Shown here in pieces: positions 40,842 to 50,453 of a DNA stretch of 64,000 bases (position 1 is its first letter; each line of letters begins with the position of its first letter). This DNA is from Serratia plymuthica (GTDB lineage: Bacteria; Pseudomonadota; Gammaproteobacteria; Enterobacterales; Enterobacteriaceae), in the NCBI RefSeq assembly GCF_018336935.1, contig NZ_CP068771.1, positions 3,286,001 through 3,350,000 on the forward strand, given 5' to 3'. Made by a program: the position numbers and the translations under genes. The notes beneath the pieces were generated by a model, which saw only the letters and a list, made by a program, of their open reading frames with translations, did no database searches and was not told where the DNA came from.

Positions 40842-41720
40842 TTACATAATATCGTTAAGCATGACACCAACGCCAACCCGTGTCTGCCGGAAGTTGTAAT
40901 CAATCAGCGATTCGCCGTAGCCGCTGAACACCTGAGTGTAGAAACGCACATGCTTGGAGATCGGGTAGCTCCAGCCCACTTCCGCACCGCCGTAGCCGCT
41001 GTTCCAGTTGTAATGGCTGTCGACGCTGAACACGCTGTCGCCCCAGGCGTAACCGACTTTCAGACGGTAATATCCCATGTATTTGGTGATATCCGGGTTG
41101 TCATCGCTGCTGTCGCTTTCCGAGAAGCGGAACCAGGGTTTCAGATCCACCTGCCAGTTACCGTTCTGCGCCATAAAACGCGCATAGCCACGGTTCCAGC
41201 TGCGGGAGGTGGGATCAGAACGCCCGTTGGACTGATGGTTGAGGCCCACTTCAACATCGCGCAACGTCCAGCCGGCAAAGCGGTAATCCGTCGCCCAGCC
41301 GAGGAATACCTGCGGCTCGTAGTTGGTCTCGCGAAACGGCGACGATTCCCCGTGGTTGGAAAGCTGCCACCAGGAACGTTGAGTATAAGAGGCGCCCAGC
41401 ACCGAGTTGTCGCCAAGAATGCCGCGCCACAGCGGGAAGGCCAGGCTGAGCTGGTATTTCACTTCATCCTTGCGCGCCTTCTCGGCCCAGTTGTAGGACT
41501 TGATGGCCTCTTTGTTGATATTGCTGGTATCGGTGTACAACACGTAGTTGGTGTCGTACGGATAGAGCGTGAAGGGGTTGTCGTGATCCTGCAGCATGTT
41601 GGCGATAATGCTGCCGCGCACTGCGGGTTTATCATGAATTTGCTGCTCTTTGGCCTCTTCCGCCTGCACCAGCAATGGCACCGCCAACATGGCCAAAACG
41701 ATCCCTGACAAAATGCGCAT
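40842..41720 (-). CDS. pldA: Outer-membrane phospholipase A
   Basis: Outer-membrane beta-barrel phospholipase A1/A2, 292 residues, signal peptide MRILSGIVLAMLAVPLLVQA. The catalytic pair is in GLNHQSNGRSDP (His162 and Ser164 of the precursor, His142/Ser144 in E. coli numbering), with Asn in the strand LKVGYAWGD region. C-terminal strand ends GVGVMLNDIM. Start at 41720 by family; the open frame to 41861 is unsupported. Confidence 0.96.
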   Translation of the reverse strand: MRILSGIVLAMLAVPLLVQAEEAKEQQIHDKPAVRGSIIANMLQDHDNPFTLYPYDTNYVLYTDTSNINKEAIKSYNWAEKARKDEVKYQLSLAFPLWRGILGDNSVLGASYTQRSWWQLSNHGESSPFRETNYEPQVFLGWATDYRFAGWTLRDVEVGLNHQSNGRSDPTSRSWNRGYARFMAQNGNWQVDLKPWFRFSESDSSDDNPDITKYMGYYRLKVGYAWGDSVFSVDSHYNWNSGYGGAEVGWSYPISKHVRFYTQVFSGYGESLIDYNFRQTRVGVGVMLNDIM

Positions 41721-41924
41721 AACGTTCCTCACTCCAACAAAAATGACAAACTCTGAAATAAAAACAGGCCATTTTACACGCAAAGGCGGTTTTGCAGCAG
41801 CGCGGCGTGCATTTATTGGATTAGTCTGGTCAGCAACAAAATATAGGCATAAAATCAACAAACGATTAACCTGGACTGACCAGTTAATAACCTCCTCACT
41901 CTATTGAATAAAGAACGGGTATTT

Positions 41925-42395
41925 ATGTCCACTACACCACTGACTCTCGATGCTGCACGCCAGAAAATCGGCGAAATTTTTGTTTATCACATGCCGTTTA
42001 ACCGCGAGCTGGGCCTTGAACTGCGCCGTTTTGAAGATGACTACGTTGAACTGAGTTTCGCCAATCAGCCCAAACTGGTGGGTAACGCCGCCCAGAAGAT
42101 CCTGCACGGCGGCGTGATCGCTTCAGTGCTGGACGTTGCCGCCGGGTTGGCCTGCGCCGGTAGCGTGCTGATGCGTATGGATCCGCTGATCGAAGAGGAA
42201 GTGGCCTCGCGCCTGTCGCGCATGGGAACCATAGATCTGCGCGTTGACTACCTGCGCCCCGGCCGCGGCGAGCATTTCGTCGCCTCCGCCAGCGTCTTGC
42301 GCAGCGGCAACAAAGTGGCGGTCGCCCGCGTCGAGTTGCATAACCACGATGGCCTGCATATCGCCAGCGCCACCGCCACCTACCTGGTCGGGTGA
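41925..42395 (+). CDS. yigI: YigI, PaaI-type hotdog thioesterase
   Basis: Hotdog-fold acyl-CoA thioesterase family protein, 156 residues. The motif [22 protein letters not shown] (about 55-76) carries the HGG and the helix aspartate typical of the PaaI group, and [12 protein letters not shown] the following strand. Start MSTTPLTL at 41925 matches the E. coli length. Divergent from pldA as in E. coli. Confidence 0.9.
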   Translation: MSTTPLTLDAARQKIGEIFVYHMPFNRELGLELRRFEDDYVELSFANQPKLVGNAAQKILHGGVIASVLDVAAGLACAGSVLMRMDPLIEEEVASRLSRMGTIDLRVDYLRPGRGEHFVASASVLRSGNKVAVARVELHNHDGLHIASATATYLVG

Positions 42396-42459
42396 TTGTG
42401 CGCGGTGAGTGTCTTAAGTACACTCACCGCATCTCCGTTTTACCCATCCGAGTATCGTC

Positions 42460-43347
42460 ATGGACGCACAGCAAACGCGGCAGGGCATCTTCTTTGCTTT
42501 GGCCGCCTATTTGATTTGGGGCATCGCCCCGGCCTATTTCAAACTGATTCAACAGGTACCCGCCGATGAGATCCTCACTCATCGGGTCATTTGGTCCTTC
42601 TTCTTTATGCTGGCGCTGATCACGCTGGGCCGCAACTGGCCGCAGGTTCGTGCCGCCTGCAGCAACCGCAAACGGCTGCTGCTGCTGGCGGTGACCGCTG
42701 TGTTGATCGGCGGTAACTGGCTGCTGTTTATCTGGGCGGTAAATAACCACCACATGCTGGAAGCCAGCCTGGGCTATTTCATTAACCCGCTGGTTAACGT
42801 GCTGTTGGGAATGCTGTTCCTGGGAGAACGTTTCCGCCGCATGCAGTGGTTGGCGGTAGTGTTGGCGTTTGCCGGCGTGTTGATTCAGCTATGGCAATTC
42901 GGGTCGCTGCCGATTATCGGCCTGGGGCTGGCGTTCAGCTTTGCCTTCTACGGCCTGCTGCGCAAGAAGATCGCCATCGACGCGCAGACCGGCATGCTGA
43001 TTGAAACCCTGTGGTTACTGCCGGTAGCGGCGGCATATCTGTTCCTGTTCGCCGACAGCCCGACCAGCCATCTGAGCGCCAACCCGTGGTCACTGAACCT
43101 GATGCTGGTCGCAGCCGGCATCGTCACCACCATACCGCTGCTGTTCTTTACCGCTGCGGCGACCCGCCTGCGCCTGTCGACACTCGGCTTTTTCCAATAC
43201 CTCGGCCCGACGCTGATGTTTCTGCTGGCCGTCACTTGCTATGGGGAGACCATCGGCCAGGACAAGCTGGTGACCTTCGGCTTTATCTGGGCGGCACTGC
43301 TGCTGTTTATCCTCGACGCACTCTACACCCAGCGCAAATTACGTTGA
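42460..43347 (+). CDS. rarD: EamA-family permease RarD
   Basis: Inner-membrane drug/metabolite transporter superfamily protein, 295 residues with ten hydrophobic segments. N-terminus MDAQQTRQGIFFALAAYLIWGIAPAYFKLI and GYFINPLVNVLLGMLFLGERF match RarD (associated with chloramphenicol sensitivity in E. coli and Pseudomonas). Its last 9 bp overlap the 3' end of the convergent AbrB-family gene. Confidence 0.93.
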   Translation: MDAQQTRQGIFFALAAYLIWGIAPAYFKLIQQVPADEILTHRVIWSFFFMLALITLGRNWPQVRAACSNRKRLLLLAVTAVLIGGNWLLFIWAVNNHHMLEASLGYFINPLVNVLLGMLFLGERFRRMQWLAVVLAFAGVLIQLWQFGSLPIIGLGLAFSFAFYGLLRKKIAIDAQTGMLIETLWLLPVAAAYLFLFADSPTSHLSANPWSLNLMLVAAGIVTTIPLLFFTAAATRLRLSTLGFFQYLGPTLMFLLAVTCYGETIGQDKLVTFGFIWAALLLFILDALYTQRKLR

Positions 43348-44397
43348 CGCAGGCGAGGCCCGGTTGGAAATGAAGCGGGCCATCGCCGGGCCGGTCAGCA
43401 GGATGGTGAACAGCCGCAACGTTTGCATCGCCATCACGAAGGACATATCCACCCGGCTGCCCGCCGCAATAATCGCCACGGTGTCCAGCCCGCCCGGGCT
43501 GGTCGCCAGATAGGCGGTCATCAGATCCACCGGCAGAAAGTGGGTCAGCATCCAGGCCAGCAGCCCGCAAAACAGCATCAGCGCCACTATCGACGCCACC
43601 ATCTGCGGCAATGTGCGCAGCGCCAGCAAAAAGATCGGTCGGGTAAAGCGCAGCCCGACGCTCCAGCCAATCAGGGTATAAGCCAACGCCAACAACCATT
43701 CCGGCACCTGCAACGCCATCGCGCCGCTGGAGTGAAGCGTTGCGCCGATAATCATCGGTAAAAGCAGCGCGCCGGAAGGAATGCGCAGCCGGGGCCCAAG
43801 CCAGGCGCCGACAACGGCGATACCCAGCGTCGCGAGAAAACGCCAATCCAGCGGCGGAAACCATTCCAGTGCGACGCTGCCGTGACCCGCCTCATCGCCC
43901 AGCCCAATCCGCGCCACCATGGCCGCCGCCGTGGCGACAAACAGTACCCGCAGGTACTGCATGAATGCCACTAACCGGACGTCTGCACCGAAATCCCCCG
44001 CCATCGCCACCATCGCCGAAGCGCCGCCGGGCGATGAACCCCAGGCGCCTGTTGGCCCCGGCAACCCGCTAAAACGCACCAGACACCAGCCGGAAACGCC
44101 GCTGGCCGCCAGCGTGGCTAACAATACCAACAGCACCAGCGGCCAGTCGTCGAGTAACGGCGTGAGGATAGCGGGTGAGAGACTTTGCGCGATCATGCAG
44201 CCGAGCACCGCCTGCGCGACGATAAACAGACGAGTCGGAATACGCACCGTGGCCCCCGACAGCCCCATCGCCACGCCGACGATCATCGGCCCCAGCAACA
44301 GCGCAGCGGGAATATGAAATGTTTGCAGGCCAAACCCCAGCGCCAACGAAGCCAGCAGCAGGAACAGCCATTGAATCAAGCGGGGAACTCTTTCCAT
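43339..44397 (-). CDS. AbrB-family membrane protein (putative ammonia monooxygenase family)
   Basis: Polytopic inner-membrane protein of 352 residues made of two similar halves, each with a Pro/Gly-rich motif: IPAALLLGPMIVGVAMG / IPSGALLLPMIIGATLH, and GSSPGGASAMVAMAGDFGAD / ATSPGGLDTVAIIAAGSRVD. These are hallmarks of the AbrB family (Pfam AbrB, not the Bacillus regulator). Its function is not proven. ATG at 44397 used; a GTG at 44403 with AAGG at better spacing is an alternative. The 3' end overlaps rarD by 9 bp. Confidence 0.85.
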   Translation of the reverse strand: MERVPRLIQWLFLLLASLALGFGLQTFHIPAALLLGPMIVGVAMGLSGATVRIPTRLFIVAQAVLGCMIAQSLSPAILTPLLDDWPLVLLVLLATLAASGVSGWCLVRFSGLPGPTGAWGSSPGGASAMVAMAGDFGADVRLVAFMQYLRVLFVATAAAMVARIGLGDEAGHGSVALEWFPPLDWRFLATLGIAVVGAWLGPRLRIPSGALLLPMIIGATLHSSGAMALQVPEWLLALAYTLIGWSVGLRFTRPIFLLALRTLPQMVASIVALMLFCGLLAWMLTHFLPVDLMTAYLATSPGGLDTVAIIAAGSRVDMSFVMAMQTLRLFTILLTGPAMARFISNRASPAST

Positions 44398-44550
44398 CAA
44401 CACGCACGCCTTAGGGGGCCGATAAGCTGAGGGGCTATTCTACCTCTATTTAGCAGGCTAAGGGATCATCCCCACGCACTCTTTAAACGTAGCACGCCGG
44501 CTCCGGAGCCTACACGCAGGCCGAGCTCACGTTGGCAACGCTCGTTTCGT

Positions 44551-45501
44551 TTACAGCCAGTTCTTGCGCTTGAAGTACAGATAAGGGGCCAGCCCCGCGA
44601 GGATCATCAGGCTGATGGCCCCCGGATAACCGAACGACCATTTCAGTTCCGGCATAAACTCAAAGTTCATCCCGTAGCTGGAAGCCACCAGCGTAGGCGG
44701 CAGGAACACCACCGATACCACCGAGAAAATCTTGATGATGCGGTTCTGTTCGATATTGATAAAACCCATCGCCGCCTGCATCAGGAAGTTCACCTTCTGG
44801 AACAGCGATTCGTTATGCGGCAACAGGGATTCGATGTCGCGCAGCACTTCACGCGCCTGTTCCAACTGGCCGGTCGGCAGGCGCGCCTTGCGCACCAGGA
44901 AGTTAAGCGCGCGTTGGGTATCCATCAGACACAGGCGCACTTTCCAGCCGATATCTTCCAGTTCCGCCAAGGTTGACAGCGCTTCGTCGTATTCGTCGCC
45001 CTGATGGCCTTCCATGATCACCCGGCTGAGCTTTTCCAGATCGCTATAGATGTTTTCGATCTCGTCCGCCAACTGTTCAATCTTGGTTTCGAACAGATCC
45101 AGCAACAACTCATAGGCATTGCCGTCAACCATCGTCAGATTGCGGGCACGCATGCGGTACAAACGAAACGCCGGCAGTTCGCGTTCTCGCAGGGTATACA
45201 GCCGGCCGTCGCGAATGGTAAAAGCCACGGTCGAGTTGCCGGCGTGATCTTCCGCATCTTCAAAATAGAAGAAGGAGTGAATATGCAGGCCATCTTCATC
45301 TTCGAAGAAACGCGCGGAGGCTTCGATGTCGTCCAGCTCCGGGCGTGTCGCCAGGCTCTGGCCCAGCTCGTTTTGCACGCGCTCACGCTCGCCCTCTTCC
45401 GGTTCAACCAGATCAACCCACAGTGACGAGGTGAGATCATCCGAGTCATCCAACTCCAGACGGGACAGGCGACTGTTATCTAATTTAAACGCGCTTAGCA
45501 T
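44551..45501 (-). CDS. corA: Magnesium/cobalt/nickel channel CorA
   Basis: Pentameric inner-membrane Mg2+ channel, 316 residues as in E. coli. Long helical cytoplasmic domain, then two C-terminal membrane helices with the selectivity motif [11 protein letters not shown] (GMN at 277-279). The end KRKNWL is typical. Start at 45501 by family; the frame extends to 45537. A leader region with a promoter and candidate small ORF lies upstream. Confidence 0.97.
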   Translation of the reverse strand: MLSAFKLDNSRLSRLELDDSDDLTSSLWVDLVEPEEGERERVQNELGQSLATRPELDDIEASARFFEDEDGLHIHSFFYFEDAEDHAGNSTVAFTIRDGRLYTLRERELPAFRLYRMRARNLTMVDGNAYELLLDLFETKIEQLADEIENIYSDLEKLSRVIMEGHQGDEYDEALSTLAELEDIGWKVRLCLMDTQRALNFLVRKARLPTGQLEQAREVLRDIESLLPHNESLFQKVNFLMQAAMGFINIEQNRIIKIFSVVSVVFLPPTLVASSYGMNFEFMPELKWSFGYPGAISLMILAGLAPYLYFKRKNWL

Positions 45502-45666
45502 GTGCCAAAACTCCCTATCGGTGACAGGTGCAGACAACGCGTGGAAGCACAGAAACAGAGGGGTGTTGCATCACCAGCTTGTTTCAGACCATGAAGGATC
45601 CGACTCGTAGCGACGCTTTGCGGGGTCGCCGACAACCACGAAGGCCATCAGCTCAATGGGATAGCC

Positions 45667-45741
45667 TTAGAAGTTGTACCTGTTGTTGTCCAGGTCAGTG
45701 AGCCAGTATCTACTGGGTGTGTCCAAGGCGTATGTCCTCAT
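45667..45741 (-). CDS. Candidate corA leader peptide (corL-like)
   Basis: Short ORF of 24 codons (MRTYALDTPSRYWLTDLDNN then RYNF) in the corA 5' leader. It lies just after a promoter-like TTGACA-N18-TAACAT (45787-45758). An in-frame TTG at 45726 has AGGA eight nucleotides upstream and would give a 19-residue peptide; the frame also opens at 45759, but that ATG overlaps the -10. Salmonella corA is known to have a translated leader, corL, that governs Rho-dependent termination. Identity here is inference. Confidence 0.45.
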   Translation of the reverse strand: MRTYALDTPSRYWLTDLDNNRYNF

Positions 45742-45757
45742 TGATAATCGTGCGCGC

Positions 45758-45787
45758 ATGTTACGCCGAGAAGAAAAAGCCTGTCAA
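45758..45787 (-). promoter_or_regulatory. Predicted corA promoter
   Basis: TTGACA at 45787-45782 and TAACAT at 45763-45758, spacer 18 bp, about 250 bp before the corA start. This gives a long leader, as known for corA. Confidence 0.6.
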
Positions 45788-45948
45788 CACGTTAGACAGG
45801 ATAATTGAGCAACAACTCATCACTATGACAAATGACGAAAAGCGCGCTTAATCCGAAGTAAAGCGTGCAGAAAAAGTCTGCGGCGATCTCTGACCGCATC
45901 CGGGAAAGTTGCTAAGATTAGGCCACTATAAACCTGCGGATTTAACCG

Positions 45949-46422
45949 ATGAAACAGATTACCGCCCACGACCTGGCCACGATGAGCGAACAAGCTGCCA
46001 AAGTGGCGCGCCTGCGCGCGCACCGTACATTACACGAAGAGTTAAGCGATCCGGTACAGCGCCTGGCGATTGCCATGGAGCCGGGCACCTATATCCGCCC
46101 GCACCGCCATCCGCAAACCTGGGAGCTGCTGACGCCGCTGCGCGGCCGTTTTGTGGTGCTGCAGTTCAACGATGACGGCGTCGTCACCCAACGCACGCTG
46201 CTCGGCGAAGAAACCAAAGTGCTGGAGATGCCGGCGTTTACCTGGCATGCGGTGCTGTCGGTGGATGCGGGCGGCGTGGTGTTTGAAGTGAAACAGGGGC
46301 CGTATCAGCCGCTGTCGGAAGAAGACTGCATGTCATGGGCGCCGGCGGAAGGCGGTGAGGGCACCGAAGCGGTGATGCGTTGGTATGCCACCGCACAAAT
46401 CGGCGACAGTTACTCTCACTGA
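45949..46422 (+). CDS. WbuC-family cupin-fold metalloprotein
   Basis: Protein of 157 residues with a single cupin: metal motif IRPHRHPQTWELLTPLRGRFVVLQF (HxH...E, about residues 51-75) and second motif PAFTWHAVLSVDAG. These match the WbuC family, often found in surface polysaccharide loci. Here it stands alone between corA and uvrD, which gives no pathway hint. Function unknown. Confidence 0.85.
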   Translation: MKQITAHDLATMSEQAAKVARLRAHRTLHEELSDPVQRLAIAMEPGTYIRPHRHPQTWELLTPLRGRFVVLQFNDDGVVTQRTLLGEETKVLEMPAFTWHAVLSVDAGGVVFEVKQGPYQPLSEEDCMSWAPAEGGEGTEAVMRWYATAQIGDSYSH

Positions 46423-46460
46423 TTTGACTGATTGCAGGGGACTTTCCCCTGCAATTCGCC

Positions 46461-48623
46461 TTACACCGTTTCCAGCCGGGCGTAGGCCGCCACCAGCCAC
46501 TTGATGCCTTCGCCCGGAAACGCAATTTGCAACCGGCTGTGTTCACCACTGCCTTCCAGATTGACGATGGTACCCTCGCCAAACTTGGGATGGCGCACCC
46601 GCTGGCCAAGCTTGTAGCCGGTGTCGTTTTCGCTGATGGGCGTGCCCATGCGGCGATGATTCACCGGCCGCGATACGCTGGCGCGCAGCCGCACTTCTTC
46701 CACACAGTCTTCCGGCAGTTCGCCGATAAAGCGCGAAGGCCGGTGATAAACCTCTTTGCCGTACAAACGGCGCGTTTCGGCATAGGTCAGCGTCAATTTC
46801 TGCATGGCGCGCGTCAGGCCAACGTAGGCCAGCCGGCGCTCTTCTTCCAGTCGCCCGCCTTCGTCCAGCGACATCTGGCTCGGGAACATCCCCTCTTCCA
46901 TACCGACGATAAACACCAGCGGAAACTCAAGCCCCTTGGCGGAGTGCAGGGTCATCAGTTGCACCGCATCCTGGTATGCATCTGCCTGCCCCTCGCCCGC
47001 CTCCAGCGCGGCATGTGACAAAAACGCCTGCAGCGGCATCAGATCCTGATCTTCATCCTGATAGCTGTACTGCCGCGTTGCCGTGACCAGTTCCTCAAGG
47101 TTTTCGATACGCGCCTGACCCTTCTCACCCTTTTCCTGCTCGTACATGATGAACAGCCCCGAGTCGCGGATCACCCGGTCGGTCTGTACATGCAGCGGCA
47201 TATCTGCGGTTTCGTGCGCCAGGGAATCCACCAATTCGGTAAAACGTTGCAGCGCGGACGCCGCACGCCCGGCCAGCACTTTGTCCTGCAACAACGCGCG
47301 GGTAGCCTGCCACAGCGTCAATTGGCGATCGCGCGCCGTACGGCGCACTTCGTCCAGCGTTCGGTCGCCGATGCCGCGCGCCGGGGTATTCACCACGCGC
47401 TCAAACGCCGCGTCGTCGTTACGGTTGGCGATCAGCCGCAAATAGGCCAGCGCATCCTTGATTTCCTGACGTTCGAAGAAGCGCTGGCCGCCATAAATGC
47501 GGTACGGCATGGCGGTTTGCAACAGCGCCTCTTCCAGCACCCGCGACTGGGCGTTGCTGCGATAGAGTATCGCGCAATCATTCAGCGCACCGCCGTTTTC
47601 CTGCCAGGTTTTGATACGGCCGACGACAAAGCGCGACTCGTCGAGTTCATTGAACGCGCAGTAGATTGATATGGGTTCGCCTTCGGCCCCCTCGGTCCAC
47701 AGGTTTTTACCCATGCGCCCGCCGTTGTTGGCGATCAGGGTGTTGGCGGCTTTCAGGATATTGCTGGTCGAACGGTAGTTCTGTTCCAGGCGCACGGTTT
47801 GCGCGCCGGGGAAATCCTTCAGGAAACGCTGGATGTTTTCCACCTGAGCGCCGCGCCAGCCGTAAATTGACTGGTCATCATCGCCAACGATCATCACGTT
47901 GCTGTTATTGCCGGACAACAGGCGGATCCAGGCGTACTGGATGCTGTTGGTATCCTGGAACTCGTCCACCAATACGTTGGTGAAGCGCTCGCGGTAGTGA
48001 TTGAGGATATGCGGCTTGTTCAGCCACAGCTCATGGGCGCGCAGCAACAGTTCGGCAAAGTCCACCAGCCCGGCGCGGTCGCAGGCTTCCTGATAGGCCT
48101 GGTAGATACGCAACCAGGTCGCTTCCACCGGGTTGTTGTAGGTTTCAACGTGCTGCGGGCGCAGGCCCTCGTCTTTTTTGCCGTTGATGTACCACATCGC
48201 CTGACGCGGCGGCCATTGTTTTTCGTCGATATTCAGCGCCTTAACGATGCGCTTCAGCAAACGAAACTGGTCGTCGCTGTCGAGGATTTGGAAATCCTGC
48301 GGCAGATTGGCGTCCATATGGTGGGCACGCAGCAACCGGTGGGCCAGACCGTGGAAGGTACCGATCCACATGCCGCCCTGGCTGGTACCAATCAGGTGTT
48401 CGATACGATGGCGCATTTCCGCCGCCGCTTTGTTGGTGAACGTCACCGCCATAATCGAATACGGCGAGCAGTTCTCTACCGACAGCAGCCAGGCGATGCG
48501 ATGTACCAGCACCCGGGTTTTACCGCTGCCCGCGCCGGCCAACACCAACAGGTTGCAGCGTGGCGCAGCCACGGCTTCGCGTTGTTTTTCATTCAGGCTG
48601 TCGAGCAGATCGGAAACGTCCAT
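46461..48623 (-). CDS. uvrD: DNA helicase II UvrD
   Basis: SF1A 3'-5' helicase, 720 residues as in E. coli, used in nucleotide excision repair, mismatch repair and removal of RecA filaments. Walker A LAGAGSGKTRVL, DEFQDTN box, GDDDQSIYGWRGA, motif VI LAYVGLTRAMQKL, and C-terminal Tudor-like region YKLGQRVRHPKFGEGTIVN. Start MDVSDLLDSL at 48623 by family. A LexA box and a leader hairpin lie upstream. Confidence 0.97.
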   Translation of the reverse strand: MDVSDLLDSLNEKQREAVAAPRCNLLVLAGAGSGKTRVLVHRIAWLLSVENCSPYSIMAVTFTNKAAAEMRHRIEHLIGTSQGGMWIGTFHGLAHRLLRAHHMDANLPQDFQILDSDDQFRLLKRIVKALNIDEKQWPPRQAMWYINGKKDEGLRPQHVETYNNPVEATWLRIYQAYQEACDRAGLVDFAELLLRAHELWLNKPHILNHYRERFTNVLVDEFQDTNSIQYAWIRLLSGNNSNVMIVGDDDQSIYGWRGAQVENIQRFLKDFPGAQTVRLEQNYRSTSNILKAANTLIANNGGRMGKNLWTEGAEGEPISIYCAFNELDESRFVVGRIKTWQENGGALNDCAILYRSNAQSRVLEEALLQTAMPYRIYGGQRFFERQEIKDALAYLRLIANRNDDAAFERVVNTPARGIGDRTLDEVRRTARDRQLTLWQATRALLQDKVLAGRAASALQRFTELVDSLAHETADMPLHVQTDRVIRDSGLFIMYEQEKGEKGQARIENLEELVTATRQYSYQDEDQDLMPLQAFLSHAALEAGEGQADAYQDAVQLMTLHSAKGLEFPLVFIVGMEEGMFPSQMSLDEGGRLEEERRLAYVGLTRAMQKLTLTYAETRRLYGKEVYHRPSRFIGELPEDCVEEVRLRASVSRPVNHRRMGTPISENDTGYKLGQRVRHPKFGEGTIVNLEGSGEHSRLQIAFPGEGIKWLVAAYARLETV

Positions 48624-48643
48624 AAGCACCATTAATTGGTAAG

Positions 48644-48670
48644 GGAAAACGCGCCTGAGACGCGTTTTCC
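48644..48670 (-). promoter_or_regulatory. Leader hairpin of uvrD (possible attenuator)
   Basis: Perfect 10-bp arms GGAAAACGCG / CGCGTTTTCC with a 7-nt loop, between the LexA box and the uvrD start. An attenuator in the uvrD leader has been described in E. coli; the hairpin here sits in the equivalent place, but lacks a clean U-run. Confidence 0.55.
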
Positions 48671-48671
48671 A

Positions 48672-48687
48672 CTGGGAATTTATACAG
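48672..48687 (-). promoter_or_regulatory. LexA (SOS) box of uvrD
   Basis: Minus strand CTGTATAAATTCCCAG fits CTG-N10-CAG and closely resembles the E. coli uvrD box. It lies about 50 bp upstream of the start codon. Confidence 0.85.
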
Positions 48688-48701
48688 AGTCAATCTGGGA
48701 T

Positions 48702-48830
48702 TATACCCGAAATAATTGAAGTTGCAGCAAGGCGGCAAGTGTGTGAGTCCCCAGGAGCTTACTCGGGTAAGTGACTGGGGTGAACGCACGTAGCCAACAC
48801 AGCTGCGGCTTCAAGTATGAAAGGGCTATA
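48702..48830. repeat. ERIC element between uvrD and yigB
   Basis: 129 bp from TATACCC to CTATA with core CCCCAGGAGCTTACTCGGG and AAGTGACTGGGGTGA. The right end contains the yigB stop codon (TAG read 48828-48826). The left end TATA plus following bases forms TATAAT on the minus strand (48705-48700), at the expected place of the uvrD -10 box. Confidence 0.93.
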
Positions 48831-49542
48831 ACAATGTTGTCAGCGATGCCAACTGAGCGATCTCAATATGTGGCAGCAGACGGCTGTCCGCGACCTGCAT
48901 CAGGTTACGCTGACGATCGTTGATCCAGCAGGCCTGCAGGCCTGCGCGCAGCGCCCCGGCGACGTCGGTGGTCAAATCATCGCCAACGTGCAGAATGCGC
49001 CCGGCGGGAACACCTAACCGTTCAACGGCTAACCGATACATGTCCTGATAGGGTTTGGCGCGGCCATCCGGCCCGGAACGCAGCACAAACTGGAAGTAAC
49101 CGTCCAGCCCGCACAGCGCCGGATCGGCATTGCCGTTGGTGATCGCCACCAGCGGGAAACGCTCCCCCAGCGCTTTCAACGTGGCGTGAGTCGCCTCCGG
49201 CACCTCGATGCGGCTGCGCCACAGCGCAAAGTTCTGCATCGCCGCGTCGGCGCCGACGGCGGCCTCGGCATCCCGTAACCCCTGACGGCTCAGCGCCAGA
49301 TGAATGGCGCGCCAGCGCCACTGGGTGACGTCGTGATAAATCTCCGGATCCTGCTCGCGCAGCTCCTGGCGCAGACGGTGAAAATCCGCCGACTGAAAGT
49401 GATTCAGCCCGGGATGATAATTCTGCAGAAAGGCTACCGACTGCAGCTCGGTCTGCCTGATCACCGGGCGGTTGTCGTACAGCGTGTCGTCCAGATCGAA
49501 GGTCAGCGCCGCCAGCGGGCGCAGCGGACGATAAAAATGCAT
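48826..49542 (-). CDS. yigB: HAD-family flavin mononucleotide phosphatase YigB
   Basis: Cytoplasmic HAD phosphatase, 238 residues. Motif [13 protein letters not shown] (Asp16, Asp18), motif [11 protein letters not shown], motif [12 protein letters not shown] and motif [15 protein letters not shown]. In E. coli YigB dephosphorylates FMN in riboflavin metabolism. The ATG overlaps the xerC stop (TGATG). Its stop codon falls in the end of an ERIC. Confidence 0.93.
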   Translation of the reverse strand: MHFYRPLRPLAALTFDLDDTLYDNRPVIRQTELQSVAFLQNYHPGLNHFQSADFHRLRQELREQDPEIYHDVTQWRWRAIHLALSRQGLRDAEAAVGADAAMQNFALWRSRIEVPEATHATLKALGERFPLVAITNGNADPALCGLDGYFQFVLRSGPDGRAKPYQDMYRLAVERLGVPAGRILHVGDDLTTDVAGALRAGLQACWINDRQRNLMQVADSRLLPHIEIAQLASLTTLL

Positions 49543-50453
49543 CAGGATTTCCCCCGTTTGGCGCGCGGATGCGCAGCATCGTACACGTTCGCCAGATGTT
49601 GAAAGTCGAGGTGGGTATAGATTTGGGTAGTGGTGAGGTTGGCGTGGCCGAGCAGTTCCTGCACGGCACGCAGGTCGCCGCTCGACTCCAGCATATGGGT
49701 CGCAAACGAGTGGCGCAGCTTGTGGGGATGAATATGGCTGTTTACGCCCTGCTTGACGCCCCACTCGGCAAAACGCTTTTGCACGTTGCGGGTCGAGATG
49801 CGTTTTCCCTGATTGGACAGGAACATCGCGTCGTCTGTCGGCCCGAACAGGTCACGCATCGCCAACCAGTGCTCCAGCCAGGTAACGGCGGTGCGGCCCA
49901 CCGGCAGCTTGCGTTCTTTGCTGCCCTTGCCCAGCACCCAAATTTCGCCGGCGGCCAGATCGACATGACGGCAGTCCAGCCCCACCAGTTCCGAAAGGCG
50001 CAGCCCGGCGCCGTACATCACCTCCAGCATGGCGCGATCGCGCACCGCCAGCGGATCGTTAAGATCGATATTCAACAGCTGGTTTATTTCATCGACATCG
50101 ATATTTTTCGGCAGATGACGACCGCTGCGCGGCGTTCGGATACCTTTGGCGGGATTGGCGATCAGCGCGCCCTGGCTGACCTGCCAGTCGAGAAAGCTGC
50201 GCAGCGCCGACAAGCGCAGCGCAAGGCTGGAAGACTGCAGGCCCGCGCGTTTGCTGCGCGCCGCCAGCATGCGGACTTTAGCGGCGGAAAGCATCGGCCA
50301 TTCGGTCACGCCCATCTCCTGCGCCAGCGCCATCAGCGCCTGCAGTTGGCGCGAATAACTCAGTTGAGTGAGCGGGCTGAGCTGACGCTCAACCTTCAGA
50401 TAACGCAGGAAAGCGTCCACCGGCTGTTGCAGGCTGGTCGCAACCGGGGTCAT
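49542..50453 (-). CDS. xerC: Tyrosine recombinase XerC
   Basis: Site-specific recombinase that with XerD resolves chromosome dimers at dif, 303 residues. Catalytic set: Arg152 in GAGLRLSEL, Lys176 in GKGSKERK, His244 and Arg247 in [14 protein letters not shown], His270 in [10 protein letters not shown] and Tyr279 in QIYTHLDF. The operon lptM-dapF-DUF484-xerC-yigB matches E. coli order; the start overlaps the DUF484 stop by 4 bp. It is a housekeeping gene, not evidence for an integrated element. Confidence 0.97.
   Translation of the reverse strand: MTPVATSLQQPVDAFLRYLKVERQLSPLTQLSYSRQLQALMALAQEMGVTEWPMLSAAKVRMLAARSKRAGLQSSSLALRLSALRSFLDWQVSQGALIANPAKGIRTPRSGRHLPKNIDVDEINQLLNIDLNDPLAVRDRAMLEVMYGAGLRLSELVGLDCRHVDLAAGEIWVLGKGSKERKLPVGRTAVTWLEHWLAMRDLFGPTDDAMFLSNQGKRISTRNVQKRFAEWGVKQGVNSHIHPHKLRHSFATHMLESSGDLRAVQELLGHANLTTTQIYTHLDFQHLANVYDAAHPRAKRGKS

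Noticed and set aside
44484..44536. Palindrome near GGCTCCGGAGCC between the AbrB-family gene and corA
   Set aside because: Looked like a further copy of the family-2 repeat, but it shares only a few bases (GGAGCCTAC) and lacks the core; probably just a corA 3' hairpin.
48831..49764. Longer 312-residue form of yigB
   Set aside because: The extension lies inside xerC and has no HAD similarity; the start at 49542 overlaps the xerC stop in the usual coupled way.
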